Positions 41,974 to 52,255 are shown, counted from the stretch's first letter. The stretch is DNA of 64,000 nucleotides from Pseudogymnoascus destructans (GCF_001641265.1 NW_020167521.1:372001-436000), one strand, 5' to 3'. The notes: a model not told the origin generated them from the sequence alone. Translations and numbers: made by a program.

Positions 41974-42448
41974 TGTAACGCTGACTTCTGAACGATAGAA
42001 GACACAGAGGTTCTCTTGCGTAAAGGTTTACTTATCAGAGGAGGCAGGGGATCAGACACAAAGGCTTCAAGTAACACGTTACTAGTATATAACAAATACT
42101 GTATTGAGTTGAGCACGAAGCTCCTATCTAAGGAAATACTATCTACTTATATAGTGGCGTCGTGCCTAGTGGACTCTTGGGAACTCACTCGAGTCCTCGG
42201 AGTCCTGGACTCTTAGGACTCTTCTCATCATCCTGCGAGTCCATCACGTGACTAGTGGACTCCTGGGAACTCACTCGAGTCCTCGGAGTCCTGGACTCTT
42301 AGGACTCTTCTCATCATCCTGCGAGTCCGTCACGTGATACTTTCGGAACTACTATTCCCCGCTGCCCCTCCAGGTACCAGGGCCGGTCTCATGCGACCTC
42401 CCTCCTTCCTGTCCTGTAGTTGGCCAGCCTTCTTGTTCCGTCGTAACA
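41974..42448 (-). repeat. Gypsy 3' LTR, 475 bp
   Basis: TGTAACGCTGAC...GTCGTAACA on the plus strand. Contains two 86-bp tandem units (42166-42337), each ending in a CACGTGA motif. The first about 200 bp (plus strand) recurs as arms of several solo LTRs in the window. Confidence 0.95.
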
Positions 42449-42465
42449 CTCACTCCCTTCCCCTG
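42449..42465 (-). promoter_or_regulatory. Polypurine tract of gypsy element
   Basis: Minus strand reads AGGGGAAGGGAGTGAG immediately before the 3' LTR, the expected plus-strand primer for reverse transcription. Confidence 0.75.
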
Positions 42466-42496
42466 GGCATTCGTCTCGAATCCTATAAGTACGTCC

Positions 42497-43111
42497 ATGT
42501 CCCCGGGACTCTGCTGCTCCTCAGCGAGTCCTTCAACATGCAACATGCCTACTGACACTGCCCGCAAACTCCAGGAACGCAACGATCTTGTCCGTCGAAT
42601 AAAGAACCACGGATACGAACTACCCGAAATGGATTCTTGCTCGAACTGCGTGAGGCGAAACATTACTTGCGTGTCGTCTCCAAATGATTCACGGCGGTGC
42701 GCCGAGTGCGTTCGTCGCAACTTGAAAGAAAAGTGTGACTGTATGGGTCCTGAGCATCCCGACTGGGTGAAGCTCGAACGGGAGGAGGATCGCCTGGATC
42801 GCGAAGAGGAAGAAACCCTTTCGAAGTTACTTCGTCTGCGAAAGCAGAAACGCCTCATCCGAACCCGTGGTAAAGATATGCTCCGGCGAGGTTTGAAAAC
42901 CCTCGACGAGCTTGATGCGGCAGAGGAGGCCGAACGTGTGGCTGCTGAGAAGCGTGATGCTGTTGAGGCCGAGGAACAGGCAGTTAGCGCTGCCTCCTCG
43001 TCTGTGACCGGGACCCTTGCTTCCTCCGATCCACTGGCCTACTCCCCTGCATCTTGGGATCAATGGCTGGCGGATGGCGGCGTCGATATTCCTCCAGCAG
43101 TTCTTTGCTGA
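42497..43111 (+). CDS. Antisense ORF in gypsy with Zn2Cys6-like cluster
   Basis: 204 codons on the strand opposite to gag-pol, between the 3' LTR and the pol end, overlapping the last 128 bp of pol. The ATG at 42497 opens the frame; a second ATG at 42545 (MPTDTARKLQERN) may be the true start. Six cysteines follow the spacing C-x2-C-x6-C-x9-C-x2-C-x8-C (CSNCVRRNITC, then CAECVRRNLKEKC), the Zn2Cys6 pattern, with basic residues in both loops. Then comes a long Glu/Arg/Leu-rich predicted coiled coil and an Ala/Ser-rich tail. A TATA-like CTATAAG lies at about 42482. It could be DNA- or RNA-binding; its role is unknown and expression is unproven. Confidence 0.7.
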   Translation: MSPGLCCSSASPSTCNMPTDTARKLQERNDLVRRIKNHGYELPEMDSCSNCVRRNITCVSSPNDSRRCAECVRRNLKEKCDCMGPEHPDWVKLEREEDRLDREEEETLSKLLRLRKQKRLIRTRGKDMLRRGLKTLDELDAAEEAERVAAEKRDAVEAEEQAVSAASSSVTGTLASSDPLAYSPASWDQWLADGGVDIPPAVLC

Positions 43112-46100
43112 TGTTCCTTGTTGGTTCCCACGAATTATCCGTAGGTTCGTAATTTTCCCATTTTATCAAAAACTCTTCTCGACGTCCTACTAACCTTCTG
43201 TCTAGGATCGCTTCGACCTCATATTCGATTATCTCATTCTCGGGTTGGAGTTCGGTGTCGGTCGCAATTGGGGTATTTCCTCTTGCTGGTTCCAGTAGTG
43301 AGACATGAAATACCGGGTGTAGTCTAGACTTCCTGGGTAGCTGCAGTCTGTAATTAACTGAGCTGACTTTGTTCAATATTTTGAATGGTCCCAATTTCTT
43401 GAAGTCCAACTTTGTGCTTGGTCGTTTCGTTTTGATATGTTTCCGGAGTAGGTATACTTTATCCCCCTCCTTGAAGGCAGGTTCCATACTGCGCTTCTTG
43501 TTTGCGTATGCGGCGGATCGTTCATTTAAGAATTGGATGTCCGTCGCAAGTTGTTCGTGGAACGATTTCAGTTGTTCCACCACGATCAGGGCTTGTTCAG
43601 CTCGTGATTCATCCGGTCTTGGTTGCCTATATGCTTCTGGCTGGTAGCCATAATTGGCAAAGAACGGTGAGACTTTCGTTGCTTCTGTCATCGCGCTGTT
43701 ATATGCAAACTGTGCGATGGGTAAGATCTGAACCCAGTTATCCTGTTGATGATTGACATAGCTTCGCAGGTACTGTTCAAGGGTCTGATTTAATCTTTCT
43801 GTTTGGCCGTCTGTCTGGGGATGAAAAGCTGTTGACAGCTTATGATTTGTTCCCAGTAGCGCCATCAATGATTTCCAGAATTTCGAAGTAAAGAGCTTGT
43901 CTCTATCTGAGATGATTTCTTCTGGCATCCCATGATCGGCTAATATGACTCGAATGAAGGTATATGCGAGCGCCTCGGCGTCGCTAGCTTCTAGATATGG
44001 TATAAACTTCCCATATTTCGTGAGTCTTTCCGTGATGACGAGGATAGAGTCGTATTCTATTCCTGTTAACGGGTCCTTGGAGGGTGGAAGCTTGACGATG
44101 AAGTCCAAAGCTATTGATTTCCATGCTCCTTTTGGTACTGGTGTCGACTTGAGTTGTCCGTATGGCAGGTGCCTATTGGATTTTGACTTGCTGCAAATGT
44201 CGCACTCTCTTACCACTGTCTCTACCTGCTTCCTCATACCCGGGAAGTAGTAGTGTCGAGTGATTCGTTCGAAGGTTCGTGTTACTCCCTGATGACCGTG
44301 TGCTGGTAACGAGTGTTGTTCTTGCACCAGCGGGCGTCTCATTTGACTTGGGACATACACTAACCCTTTGTATCGAATCAATCCTTGTTCGTCGATGGTG
44401 AAGTCGCCTTCGACTTTGGACAAGACTCGCTTGGCGCATTCGTCTGTTGCGTAAGCTTTCTTGAGTCTTTCCTCGAGTTCTGTATCTTCGATGACTGAGA
44501 TCGTCGCTAGTAACTCGTTGTACTGTATTCCTGCATCTGTTTTCTTCAGAATTGCTCTAGGTCTTTCTTCCTTTGGGCCGGCGTAGTCGGTCCGTCTGCT
44601 GAGAGCGTCTGCTCTTGCATTCTCGGAGCCCTTGCGATAGGTTATCGTGAAGTGTAGGCTGCGAGGGTTTCTGCCCAGCGGACTTGTCTGCGGTTTAAAA
44701 CCTTGGTCGTGGTGAAGTATATGAGGTTCTTGTGATCCGTCCATACCTGCACAGGGTAGGTGGGTCCCTCAAGATATACTCGCCACTGCTCAAAGGCAAC
44801 GACAATAGCCAGTAGCTCCTTGTCGTGGATGTCGTAATTGAGTTCCGCGGGTGACAGTTTCCTAGAGTAGTACGCGATTGGTTTGAACTTACCGTTCTCG
44901 TCTGGTTGATTCAGACATGCTCCAATTGCGAAGTCAGAAGAGTCCGTTTCGAGGATGATCTTCTTTGCAGGGTCAAATGTAGCAAGGATAGGTGCTTCCG
45001 TGAACTTCGTCTTAAGTTCCTGGAAAGCAGCCTCTGCCTTGTCCGTCCATTTGAATTCGAGATCCTTTCTGGTAAGCTCCGTGAGTGGTTGAGCTACCTT
45101 GGAATATCCCGAGATGAATCTTCGGTAGAAGTTGGCGAAGCCTAGGAAGGCTTGCACTTCCTTGACCGTGGTCGGTGTTGGCCATTCCAACACTGCCGTT
45201 ACTTTTGCTTGGTCCATCTTGATGCCATGCGTTCCAATAATGTAACCCAAGAATTCGACTTGGTTTTTATGGAACTCGCACTTCTCTGGTTTGAGGAGTA
45301 AGCTGTACTCCTTTAGTTTCTTCAGGACAAGTTTGACATGCTTGACATGCTCTTCCTTGGTTGCTGAATACACCAGGACATCGTCTAGGTAGACAATGGT
45401 AAAGATGTCTAAGTATTCGTGCAAAGCATCATTCATCAGTCGTTGCATAGATGCGGGTGCGTTTGTTAGCCCAAAGGGCATGACTTGATACTCGAATAGG
45501 CCATAGCGGGTGCGGAATGCTGTTTTCCACTCTTCCCCAGCCTTGATTCGGATCAGGTTGTATGCTCCTCGCAGATCTAGCTTACTGAAGATCTTTGCTC
45601 CTTGAAATCTATCGTGTAGTTCGTTGATTAACGGCAGGGCATACCTGTCCTTGATTGTGATGTTGTTCAACGCTCGATAGTCCACACATAACCGTAGGGA
45701 GCCGTCTTTCTTTGGTACGAAAAGCACCGGACTTCCTGCGGGTGATGTGGATGGTTTGATGAATCCTTTTGCTAGGTTATCATCAATGTACTCCTTAAGT
45801 ACCTTCAGCTCCTTTTCCGATAGCTGATATATTGGTCCGAACGGTGGACTCTTGTCTTTCTCCAAAGGTATCTCGTGATCCCATGGTTGGTGCTTAGGAA
45901 GCGCCTCGTTCTTAGGGCCTTCCTGGAATAATCGCTCGTATTCCTTGTACTCCACCGGTATACTCGTCGGTGAGGATGCCTGGGCTAGGTCATCGAGCTC
46001 GGAGGTTGCACATAACTCCTTCCGGCCCTGGGAGGGTTTCTCCCGTTGTCGCGTGTCCGTCCGTTGTTCACACGCGCACTGGCTCATCACAACTTTCTCG

Positions 46101-46512
46101 TTCCACCAGTCGATCTGGGGGTTGTGTTTCTTGAGCCATGGCATACCAAGGATGCACGCATGGTTGTCCATGTGCACGATGTCAAACTGAATCGTTTCCT
46201 TGTGCCCGTGTAGCATGACCATTTCCAATGGGACCGTTTCGTGGGTCACCATTCCTTCATTAGTCGAGATGGGCTCTCCATCTACGACCATTAACGGGTA
46301 TGGTTCGGTTTTCAATTGCGTCTTGAAACCTTGCGTGTCTGCTACTTTCTTTGTCATAAAGTTGCCCGTCGCTCCTGAGTCAATCATTGCTCGGAGGTGT
46401 CGCTGTTGTATCTTAGCGACCACATATAGTTGCGTGCTGCCCGTCGTGGCGCATAGCTGGTCTGTACTAGGCCTCTTCGTGTCGCTCGCCGGTGGCCTAC
46501 CGTCGAGGACTC
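42984..46512 (-). pseudogene. Gypsy pol, one-base deletion
   Basis: Entered from gag by -1 frameshift. Order: aspartic protease (MIDSGATGNF), reverse transcriptase (FVPKKDGSLRLCVDYRALNN, VMPFGLTNAPASMQRL, IVYLDDVLVYS), RNase H (ILETDSSDFAIGACL), then a frame break at about 44652. The old copy (near 34938) has GAAGTTGTAGG where this one has GAAGTGTAGG, so one T is lost. The next frame, extending to 42984, resumes with FTITYRKGSENARADALSRR, the HHCC integrase finger (CDICSKSKSNRH), DDE core (ALDFIVKLP, ISDRDKLFTSKFWKSL, HPQTDGQTERLNQTLEQYL) and a C-terminal chromodomain (YEVEAILDRRLVGRREEFLI, KWENYEPTDNSWEP). Confidence 0.93.
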
Positions 46513-48450
46513 CTAGTTTTTTGACTCGTCCGAGGAAGGATAGTATTCATCCGCTTCCAATGGTGGTCCTTGGGGAGATCGTTTCCCTCGCTCTTCTGCT
46601 TCGTCTAGCAGATGTGGGTATTTCTCGTATACCTGTTTGCTTTTGATAGGCAAGTCCCCTTCAGACTGGCTTCGCCTGAGGGCGTGAACTTGCTCTGCAT
46701 CTCTGAAGTGTATCCTGGGCGAGGATCGGGGAAACAACTGATTCTGGTGTTTCTTTTTCCAGTGGAGCTTGCAGTCATCTTCGCTGCAATACTCCCAGTA
46801 GACATACGCGTGCCAGGGATGATCAGTCTCTGTTGCGTCTGTCGTTGATAGTTCCCGCTGTCCTCTCACCCATGCACTATCTTCCCTCGGAGGCGTGGAG
46901 AACGTGTCTAGTTGCTCCATGGCTCTCCTTTCGATGCGTGGAGTGGGTCTCGCATTTTCCCGTCGGAGCATATCTCTGGCTTTCTCGTCGTACTTCTTCA
47001 GGGCTCTCCTGCGGTCCTGGTAGTAAAGTTTGACGCTTTTCATATACTTCAGTTTAGCCATATGCTCGACATCCTTCTCCAGTTCTTCCGCTTCTTGGGC
47101 TTCCAACTTAGCTACGTCTTGGGACGTGCCAAGCAGCCTGCGGGTATTCGTTAGTTGGTCGTAGTATCTCCAGAGGTCATCCTTGCAGTCGTCCACCTTG
47201 CACTTTAACGGAAGTCCCTGTAACAGGTTCCCGTAGAGGTCTTTAAGCATGGGGATTTTCCTCTGGCCATTGGGCTTGTCTCGTTCGGCCCTAATCTTCG
47301 CGTGGGCGTGTTTTGCCATGCGTCTTACTACGTTCTTGCACCGTGGACTCATTGGTTCCGTAGGTGCGAGTTCATCGAAGGTCTCCTGTTCCGAGACGGT
47401 GAATGATTCCGCCTCCGACCCTTCATCTGAGCTCTCGTCTTCTGGGGTGCTTTCGCCGTTTATTCCCCAGTCCTGTTTGCTCACAAACGTTGCGTTCAAC
47501 TGTCCTGTCCAGGTGGCATTGAGTTGTTTGCCGACTTTGCGTCCGCCGTTCCCTTTCTTTGGCTGTCTGCAGTCTCGGGCCATGTGGCCTGGCTTGTCGC
47601 AGTTAAAACAGAGTCGTTCCTTGAATTGTCTGTCTTTCTTAGGGTCACGGGGTCGTCCAGGTTTGAACGTGGCATCGAGTTCCATTGGGTCCGACCAACG
47701 GTTGTCTCGCGGGTGTTGATCCCGTCGTCTGCCCTCGTTTCCCCGGTAGGGGTAACTTTTCTTGGGCTTGTCATAGGTCCGACGTTCCTTCTGGAATTCG
47801 TATAGTCGATTGTCGATTCGGACCGTATGTTCGATTAGCGCTACCATGTCCGTTGGTTGTTGTTCCAAACGGGCAAGTTCCATACGTATATGGCTCTTCA
47901 GCCCACGTCGGTAGTGGCTGATGAGTGCGCTGGCGTCCCATCCTGTCTGATTGCCGTATCTCTGGAATTCTGTGGAGTACGTGAGGGCGCTGCCAGTCTG
48001 CTTAAGTGCAAACAGATGGTCTTCCACGGTCTTGATCTCATCGATGTCTCCGAACATGCGTCGGATTTCCTTACAGAATCCTTTCCAGCTGCCAAACATA
48101 GTCTGCGTAGTTGTCATGCTTCCATTGGTACTTTCATATTTGAAATAGTCCTTGAGGAATGGTTCGATCCATCGCAGGGCTTCCCCCCTAAGGTAGGACG
48201 CAGTCCACAGGGCATAGCTCTCCTGGGTGGGAAACTTCTCGTCATTGAAGTGCTGGTACAGTTCGACCTGTAGCAAAAACACCTCAAGTTCCTTTCGGTT
48301 GCCGGAGTAAGTGTCGGGCAACTTGACGCGTAGAGTTTCCTTGAGTTCGTTGACGGTGGGTGCATCGGGCATTTCTTCATTCTCAGGCTTAGACCTCTGA
48401 GACGAAGTTGGCGTGGTGGGGGTTTTCCCCTTCGAACTGACGACAGACAT
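46513..48450 (-). CDS. Gypsy Gag, intact
   Basis: 645 residues from ATG at 48450, 47 bp inside the 5' LTR boundary, to TAG at 46513. The capsid-like region includes FLLQVELYQHFNDEKFPTQE, SYLRGEALRWIEPFLKDYF and AYTSFQRYGNQTGWD-like motifs typical of gypsy Gag. One CCHC knuckle (CFNCDKPGHMARDC) follows. The C-terminal third is unusually long, charged and cysteine-poor after the knuckle. It forms the virus-like particle and packages RNA. The same frame is open upstream into the LTR, but the first ATG after the leader is preferred. Confidence 0.92.
   Translation of the reverse strand: MSVVSSKGKTPTTPTSSQRSKPENEEMPDAPTVNELKETLRVKLPDTYSGNRKELEVFLLQVELYQHFNDEKFPTQESYALWTASYLRGEALRWIEPFLKDYFKYESTNGSMTTTQTMFGSWKGFCKEIRRMFGDIDEIKTVEDHLFALKQTGSALTYSTEFQRYGNQTGWDASALISHYRRGLKSHIRMELARLEQQPTDMVALIEHTVRIDNRLYEFQKERRTYDKPKKSYPYRGNEGRRRDQHPRDNRWSDPMELDATFKPGRPRDPKKDRQFKERLCFNCDKPGHMARDCRQPKKGNGGRKVGKQLNATWTGQLNATFVSKQDWGINGESTPEDESSDEGSEAESFTVSEQETFDELAPTEPMSPRCKNVVRRMAKHAHAKIRAERDKPNGQRKIPMLKDLYGNLLQGLPLKCKVDDCKDDLWRYYDQLTNTRRLLGTSQDVAKLEAQEAEELEKDVEHMAKLKYMKSVKLYYQDRRRALKKYDEKARDMLRRENARPTPRIERRAMEQLDTFSTPPREDSAWVRGQRELSTTDATETDHPWHAYVYWEYCSEDDCKLHWKKKHQNQLFPRSSPRIHFRDAEQVHALRRSQSEGDLPIKSKQVYEKYPHLLDEAEERGKRSPQGPPLEADEYYPSSDESKN
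46516..46522 (-). promoter_or_regulatory. A_AAA_AAC -1 frameshift site at gag stop
   Basis: On the minus strand the last gag codons read TCA AAA AAC TAG. The heptamer A AAA AAC is a classic X XXY YYZ slippery site, placed directly before the stop. Slipping back one base gives the frame AAA AAA CTA GGA GTC, which stays open into the protease. Downstream GC-rich sequence might fold, but I cannot prove a stimulatory structure. Confidence 0.8.
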
Positions 48451-48496
48451 GTTGCTTTGTGTGTAAGCCGGTACCTCGTAGAAGTGGTGCTCAAAG

Positions 48497-48971
48497 TGTA
48501 ACGCTGACTTCTGAACGATAGAAGACACAGAGGTTCTCTTGCGTAAAGGTTTACTTATCAGAGGAGGCAGGGGATCAGACACAAAGGCTTCAAGTAACAC
48601 GTTACTAGTATATAACAAATACTGTATTGAGTTGAGCACGAAGCTCCTATCTAAGGAAATACTATCTACTTATATAGTGGCGTCGTGCCTAGTGGACTCT
48701 TGGGAACTCACTCGAGTCCTCGGAGTCCTGGACTCTTAGGACTCTTCTCATCATCCTGCGAGTCCATCACGTGACTAGTGGACTCCTGGGAACTCACTCG
48801 AGTCCTCGGAGTCCTGGACTCTTAGGACTCTTCTCATCATCCTGCGAGTCCGTCACGTGATACTTTCGGAACTACTATTCCCCGCTGCCCCTCCAGGTAC
48901 CAGGGCCGGTCTCATGCGACCTCCCTCCTTCCTGTCCTGTAGTTGGCCAGCCTTCTTGTTCCGTCGTAACA
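48497..48971 (-). repeat. Gypsy 5' LTR, 475 bp
   Basis: Same sequence as 41974-42448 by eye. The leader after it starts CTTTGAGCACCACTTC with no TGG of a tRNA primer site. It shares TTGAGCAC (complement GTGCTCAA) with the LTR, so self-priming is possible. Confidence 0.95.
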
Positions 48972-49010
48972 AGTAGGTGTTACGATTACAGCTCACAGCT
49001 TGTCACAGCT

Positions 49011-49145
49011 TGTTACGGTTGTTACCGTTGTTACAGTTGTTACGGTTGTTACGGTTGTTACGGTTGTTACGGTTGTTACGGTTGTTATGGTTGTTATGGT
49101 TGTTACGGTTGTTACGGTTATTATGGTTATTACAGTTGTTATGGG
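49011..49145. repeat. 9-bp minisatellite (GTTGTTACG)n
   Basis: About fifteen tandem 9-bp units with ACG/ATG/ACA variants. Encodes only a Val/Thr repeat in one frame; not a gene. Confidence 0.9.
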
Positions 49146-49220
49146 GATTACGGGTGTAGCCTTAGCCACAAGGTTACAACCGCTAAGCAGACAACTGTAT
49201 GTTATGAGGAATAGCCTCAC

Positions 49221-50156
49221 TGTCATACTGACATTCGTTGCACTCAGTTTGCTATCAAACTCAAGAGCAAACTTAGAAATCTCCTCCTCAAACCTACAAG
49301 TCACCATACATATCTTGGCTTATCACACCAACAACAGAAGCAATACTACTCAACGATTGCTGCAAACTCTTCTACTACATCTGTTTATGCTACATACATC
49401 ACGGCATATCATTTGAACACTCATTGAACAAGTTATTAAGAAAATCTCCTCCTTAAGGGGGTGGGCCAATACTACCACATGGCATATCTCTACCAACTAG
49501 AGGCCTAGGAACATGAACGATAGCTCTAGAAGCTTCTACGACCCTCTATGATTCATTACACGTCATCGCTCCTTAGTTACCCACAAGATTGGTTAAGTTA
49601 TGACATAATTTATCTATAGGTACTCTGACCTTGGACCTCCTTTTCACTTCCTATAGGCTAGGAACCCAAGAGATGGTTCTATGGGATTCTCTTACGTTTG
49701 CTACATGATTAGCAAGCTAGTTGTGGGTCGCACTTGATTTCTAATACAGTTACCAAGCCTGGTTAGTCATGGAAAGTCATGGAAAATGAGAGAACTACAC
49801 TCCTTTGGCATAAATAGGATTGCCCTTTCCTTAAGAAAGGGCAAGCAGACAATACAGTAAATCGACTATCACATACTTCCACGTCTTTTCCAAGCTTCCA
49901 AGCATTGATCTTGTTACTCCTTGTCTCTAAAAAGTCAGTGAGGTGCTAACCTCTGACTTATCCCTGAGTTCTCAGACTCAACATTTGTTGCAACTTGTCT
50001 GAACAACTTCACTACATCACACACCTGATTGCTGCGTTGTGGAATAGTCTAAGCTACAACCCTTTGGCTCTGTTTCCTAAGACAGTGTGTTGTCTTAGTA
50101 AAATCATCCCTTCCTTGGGTGGCTAGATTCTCACATCTGGTGCACCCACCATTACA
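49221..50156 (+). repeat. Family X LTR, 936 bp
   Basis: Complete ends TGTCATACTGAC and CACCATTACA, but flanks CTCAC and AGTAG do not match. The right flank is gypsy gag sequence, so this is probably one LTR left by recombination. Confidence 0.9.
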
Positions 50157-50300
50157 AGTAGTCCTTGAAAAATGGTTCGACCTATTGTAGAGCTTCTCCC
50201 TAAGGTAGGACAACATCTATAGGGTGTAGCTCTCTTGTGTAGGGAACTTGTCATCATTAAAGTATTAGTATAGTTCAACTTGGAGTAGTTGGGCTTAAGA
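50157..50300 (-). pseudogene. Gypsy gag fragment
   Basis: Aligns by eye with 48146-48290 of the gag gene (AGTCCTTGAAAAATGGTTCGA versus AGTCCTTGAGGAATGGTTCGA). About 140 bp, no frame. Confidence 0.7.
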
Positions 50301-50870
50301 ATTACACTAATTAATGAAACAAATAGCTCTTAATAAGTCGTAAGGAGAGGTTACTTAATACAACAAATGAGAGTAATAACTCTCGGTATTTTGCTTTACT
50401 ATTTGATGCTTGAATAGGCTGGATTTGCTAGTTCCATGGCTTAAAAAATGATGATGCACTACTTGATGGGCTTGACAGTGTATTTTTATAGTTTTTTGTT
50501 GTATATGCTATCATTAGATGCTTTTAGGTATAACTAGTGCTTCTAAAGATTACTAGTTGAAGTCTGACTTAATAGTTGTGGTGTAGGTAAATATCCGCAG
50601 TTTGGTTGTAAAGTTGTAAGCAGGTTATTGTAACCGTAGGTGTATTACTATCAAGTATCAATCGTGAATATAATAGCGTTGTGAATAGTATCAACATTGT
50701 CAGTGGCAGCATCAGTCCTAGAGGCTGGAGCTAGAGCAGTGTAGCATTATTATGCTGTAGAATAGGGGTAGGCAGCATTAGTAAGCTTAGCTCAATATGA
50801 GTATCATAGCTATTATAGCCCTTAAGCTCTGTTGGTATATCTAATAATGACGAGTCACTCATTCTAAGGA
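50301..50870 (-). pseudogene. hAT transposase N-terminal relic
   Basis: Minus-strand reading begins at about 50862 with MSDSSLLDIPTELKGYNS, comparable to MSDSELSAIPSDEDEEI of the hAT element at 11626. Decayed matches continue leftward to about 50300 (equivalent of 11110-11200). Rest of the gene absent. Confidence 0.55.
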
Positions 50871-50967
50871 TAGTTATCACTATATACAGCATAAAGACAG
50901 GTCTTACGATGTTTGCAAAAATGGGCCTTAGCTACTCTTGGCTATACTTGGCATATATCTAGATATA

Positions 50968-51739
50968 TGTTACGGCTATGGTAATGTGATGCCAGTTACA
51001 GGGCTAGCAGAACTAGGCTTGGTAACGTGACCTAGGAAGTCATGGGGCTAGCGGGGCTAGGCTGTAGCGTGACTAACAAAGAAGTCACAGGGCTAGCGGG
51101 GTCAGGCTGCAGCCTGACCAGGTGTAAGGATGCCTTCTCATCTCTCATTCTAAGGAGTAGACTCTGGGTAGCTGCAGGGTCACGTGTAATCATTTGGGTG
51201 GGCTAACCGAGTCGGATGGGTTTCGGGTACTTGAGGAATTGACTCACAGGGTTCCCCCTGGTCACGTGTGATTATTTGGGTGGGCTAACCGAGTCGGAAC
51301 TTGTAATGGTGGGTGCACCAGATGCGAGAATCTAGCCACCCAAGGAAGGGATGATTTTACTAAGACAACACACTGTCTTAGGAAACAGAGTCAAAGGGTC
51401 GTAGCTTAGACTATTCCACAACGCAGCAATCCGGTGTGACTCGCACTCTCATATGCTATTACTGTGAGCTGGGTGCCCTGTGTCCTTACACCAGGCTAGT
51501 GGATATTGGATAGTTGAGCTATTCATCAACTATCCAGATTACCCATGACACGACGCCACTATATTAGTAGATAGTATTTCCTTAGATAGGAGCTTTGTGC
51601 TCAACTCAATATAGTATTCTTTAAAATACTGTAACGTGTTACATGGAAAGCCTTTGTGTTTAATCCCCTGCCTCCTCTGTCAAGTCAACCTTACGCAAGA
51701 AACCTCTGTGTCTTCTATCGTTTAGAAGTCAGCATTACA
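50968..51739 (-). repeat. Gypsy-family solo LTR with nested LTRs
   Basis: Starts TGTTACGG and ends GCATTACA, flanked by ATATA duplications (50963-50967, 51740-51744). A family Y LTR (51123-51490) sits inside it, and a family X fragment (51302-about 51434) sits inside that. The net LTR is about 400 bp and carries GGGCTAGCGGGGC-type repeats in its U3-like part. Confidence 0.85.
51123..51490 (+). repeat. Solo LTR, family Y, with nested X fragment
   Basis: TGTAAGGATGCC...GTGTCCTTACA flanked by CCAGG (51118-51122, 51491-51495). Contains a duplicated GGTCACGTGTAATCATTTGGG-like block and an inverted family X LTR end (51302-about 51434). Confidence 0.88.
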
Positions 51740-51744
51740 ATATA

Positions 51745-52255
51745 TACTCTAAAGTGTCTGGATACTCCGGATACTTTTTAAATATCAAAGGGTAGGTATA
51801 TACTCGAGGATATACTCTGATACTATGGGTATATTAGTATCTGTGCCAAACACTAGACGACGGACTTATGAAGCCTAGATACCAAGTCTATGAGGCGTCT
51901 AGCACTAGAAGAAGAAGAAATGATAACGAACGTGTAGCAAGTGAACGCAATTGCTTACTATGAATTTTAGAATGAAAGATCAAGGCCATTCATTTTTATT
52001 CTCTAGATTCCATACTCGCAGCTGCTTTAAAATTCAGGCAGAGTGCTTTAAATGCTTACAAAAGGCCAATTAAATATTTTATAATTTATTACTAAACGGT
52101 TGTTGAGATATTAAGTTACAAAATTCGTGAGTAGTGTAAAATGGGGTGGAGCGTTCGCTATGCTGGAGCTTTCGCTATGCATGTACGTTACCACATCTTC
52201 GAACCAACATACCCACCACTAAACCGCTACAAGCTGTTCATTGACTATTCTCGAC
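51745..52255. other. AT-rich intergenic, nothing recognised
   Basis: 3' flank of the amidase gene. No domain or repeat recognised. Confidence 0.45.

Larger units (their letters stand above)
41974..48971 (-). mobile_element. Young Ty3/gypsy chromovirus-type element, 7.0 kb
   Basis: Two 475-bp LTRs (41974-42448, 48497-48971) with no difference seen by eye, flanked by the 5-bp duplication AGTAG (41969-41973, 48972-48976). In minus-strand order: 5' LTR, gag (48450-46513), slippery site, protease-RT-RNase H-integrase-chromodomain pol (to 42984), an antisense frame (42497-43111, plus strand), a purine-rich tract (42449-42465) and the 3' LTR. Domain order and the chromodomain place it in the chromoviruses. 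Pol carries a one-base deletion at about 44652, so this copy is probably not autonomous. Confidence 0.96.

Noticed and set aside
46200..48273. Several 65-156-codon plus-strand frames across the gypsy gag and pol
   Set aside because: Antisense shadows of intact gag codons without domain features; unlike the frame at 42497 they have no cysteine pattern and lie entirely within coding sequence.
49000..49416. Val/Thr-repeat protein followed by LTR-derived peptide
   Set aside because: Translation of a 9-bp minisatellite running into a family X LTR.
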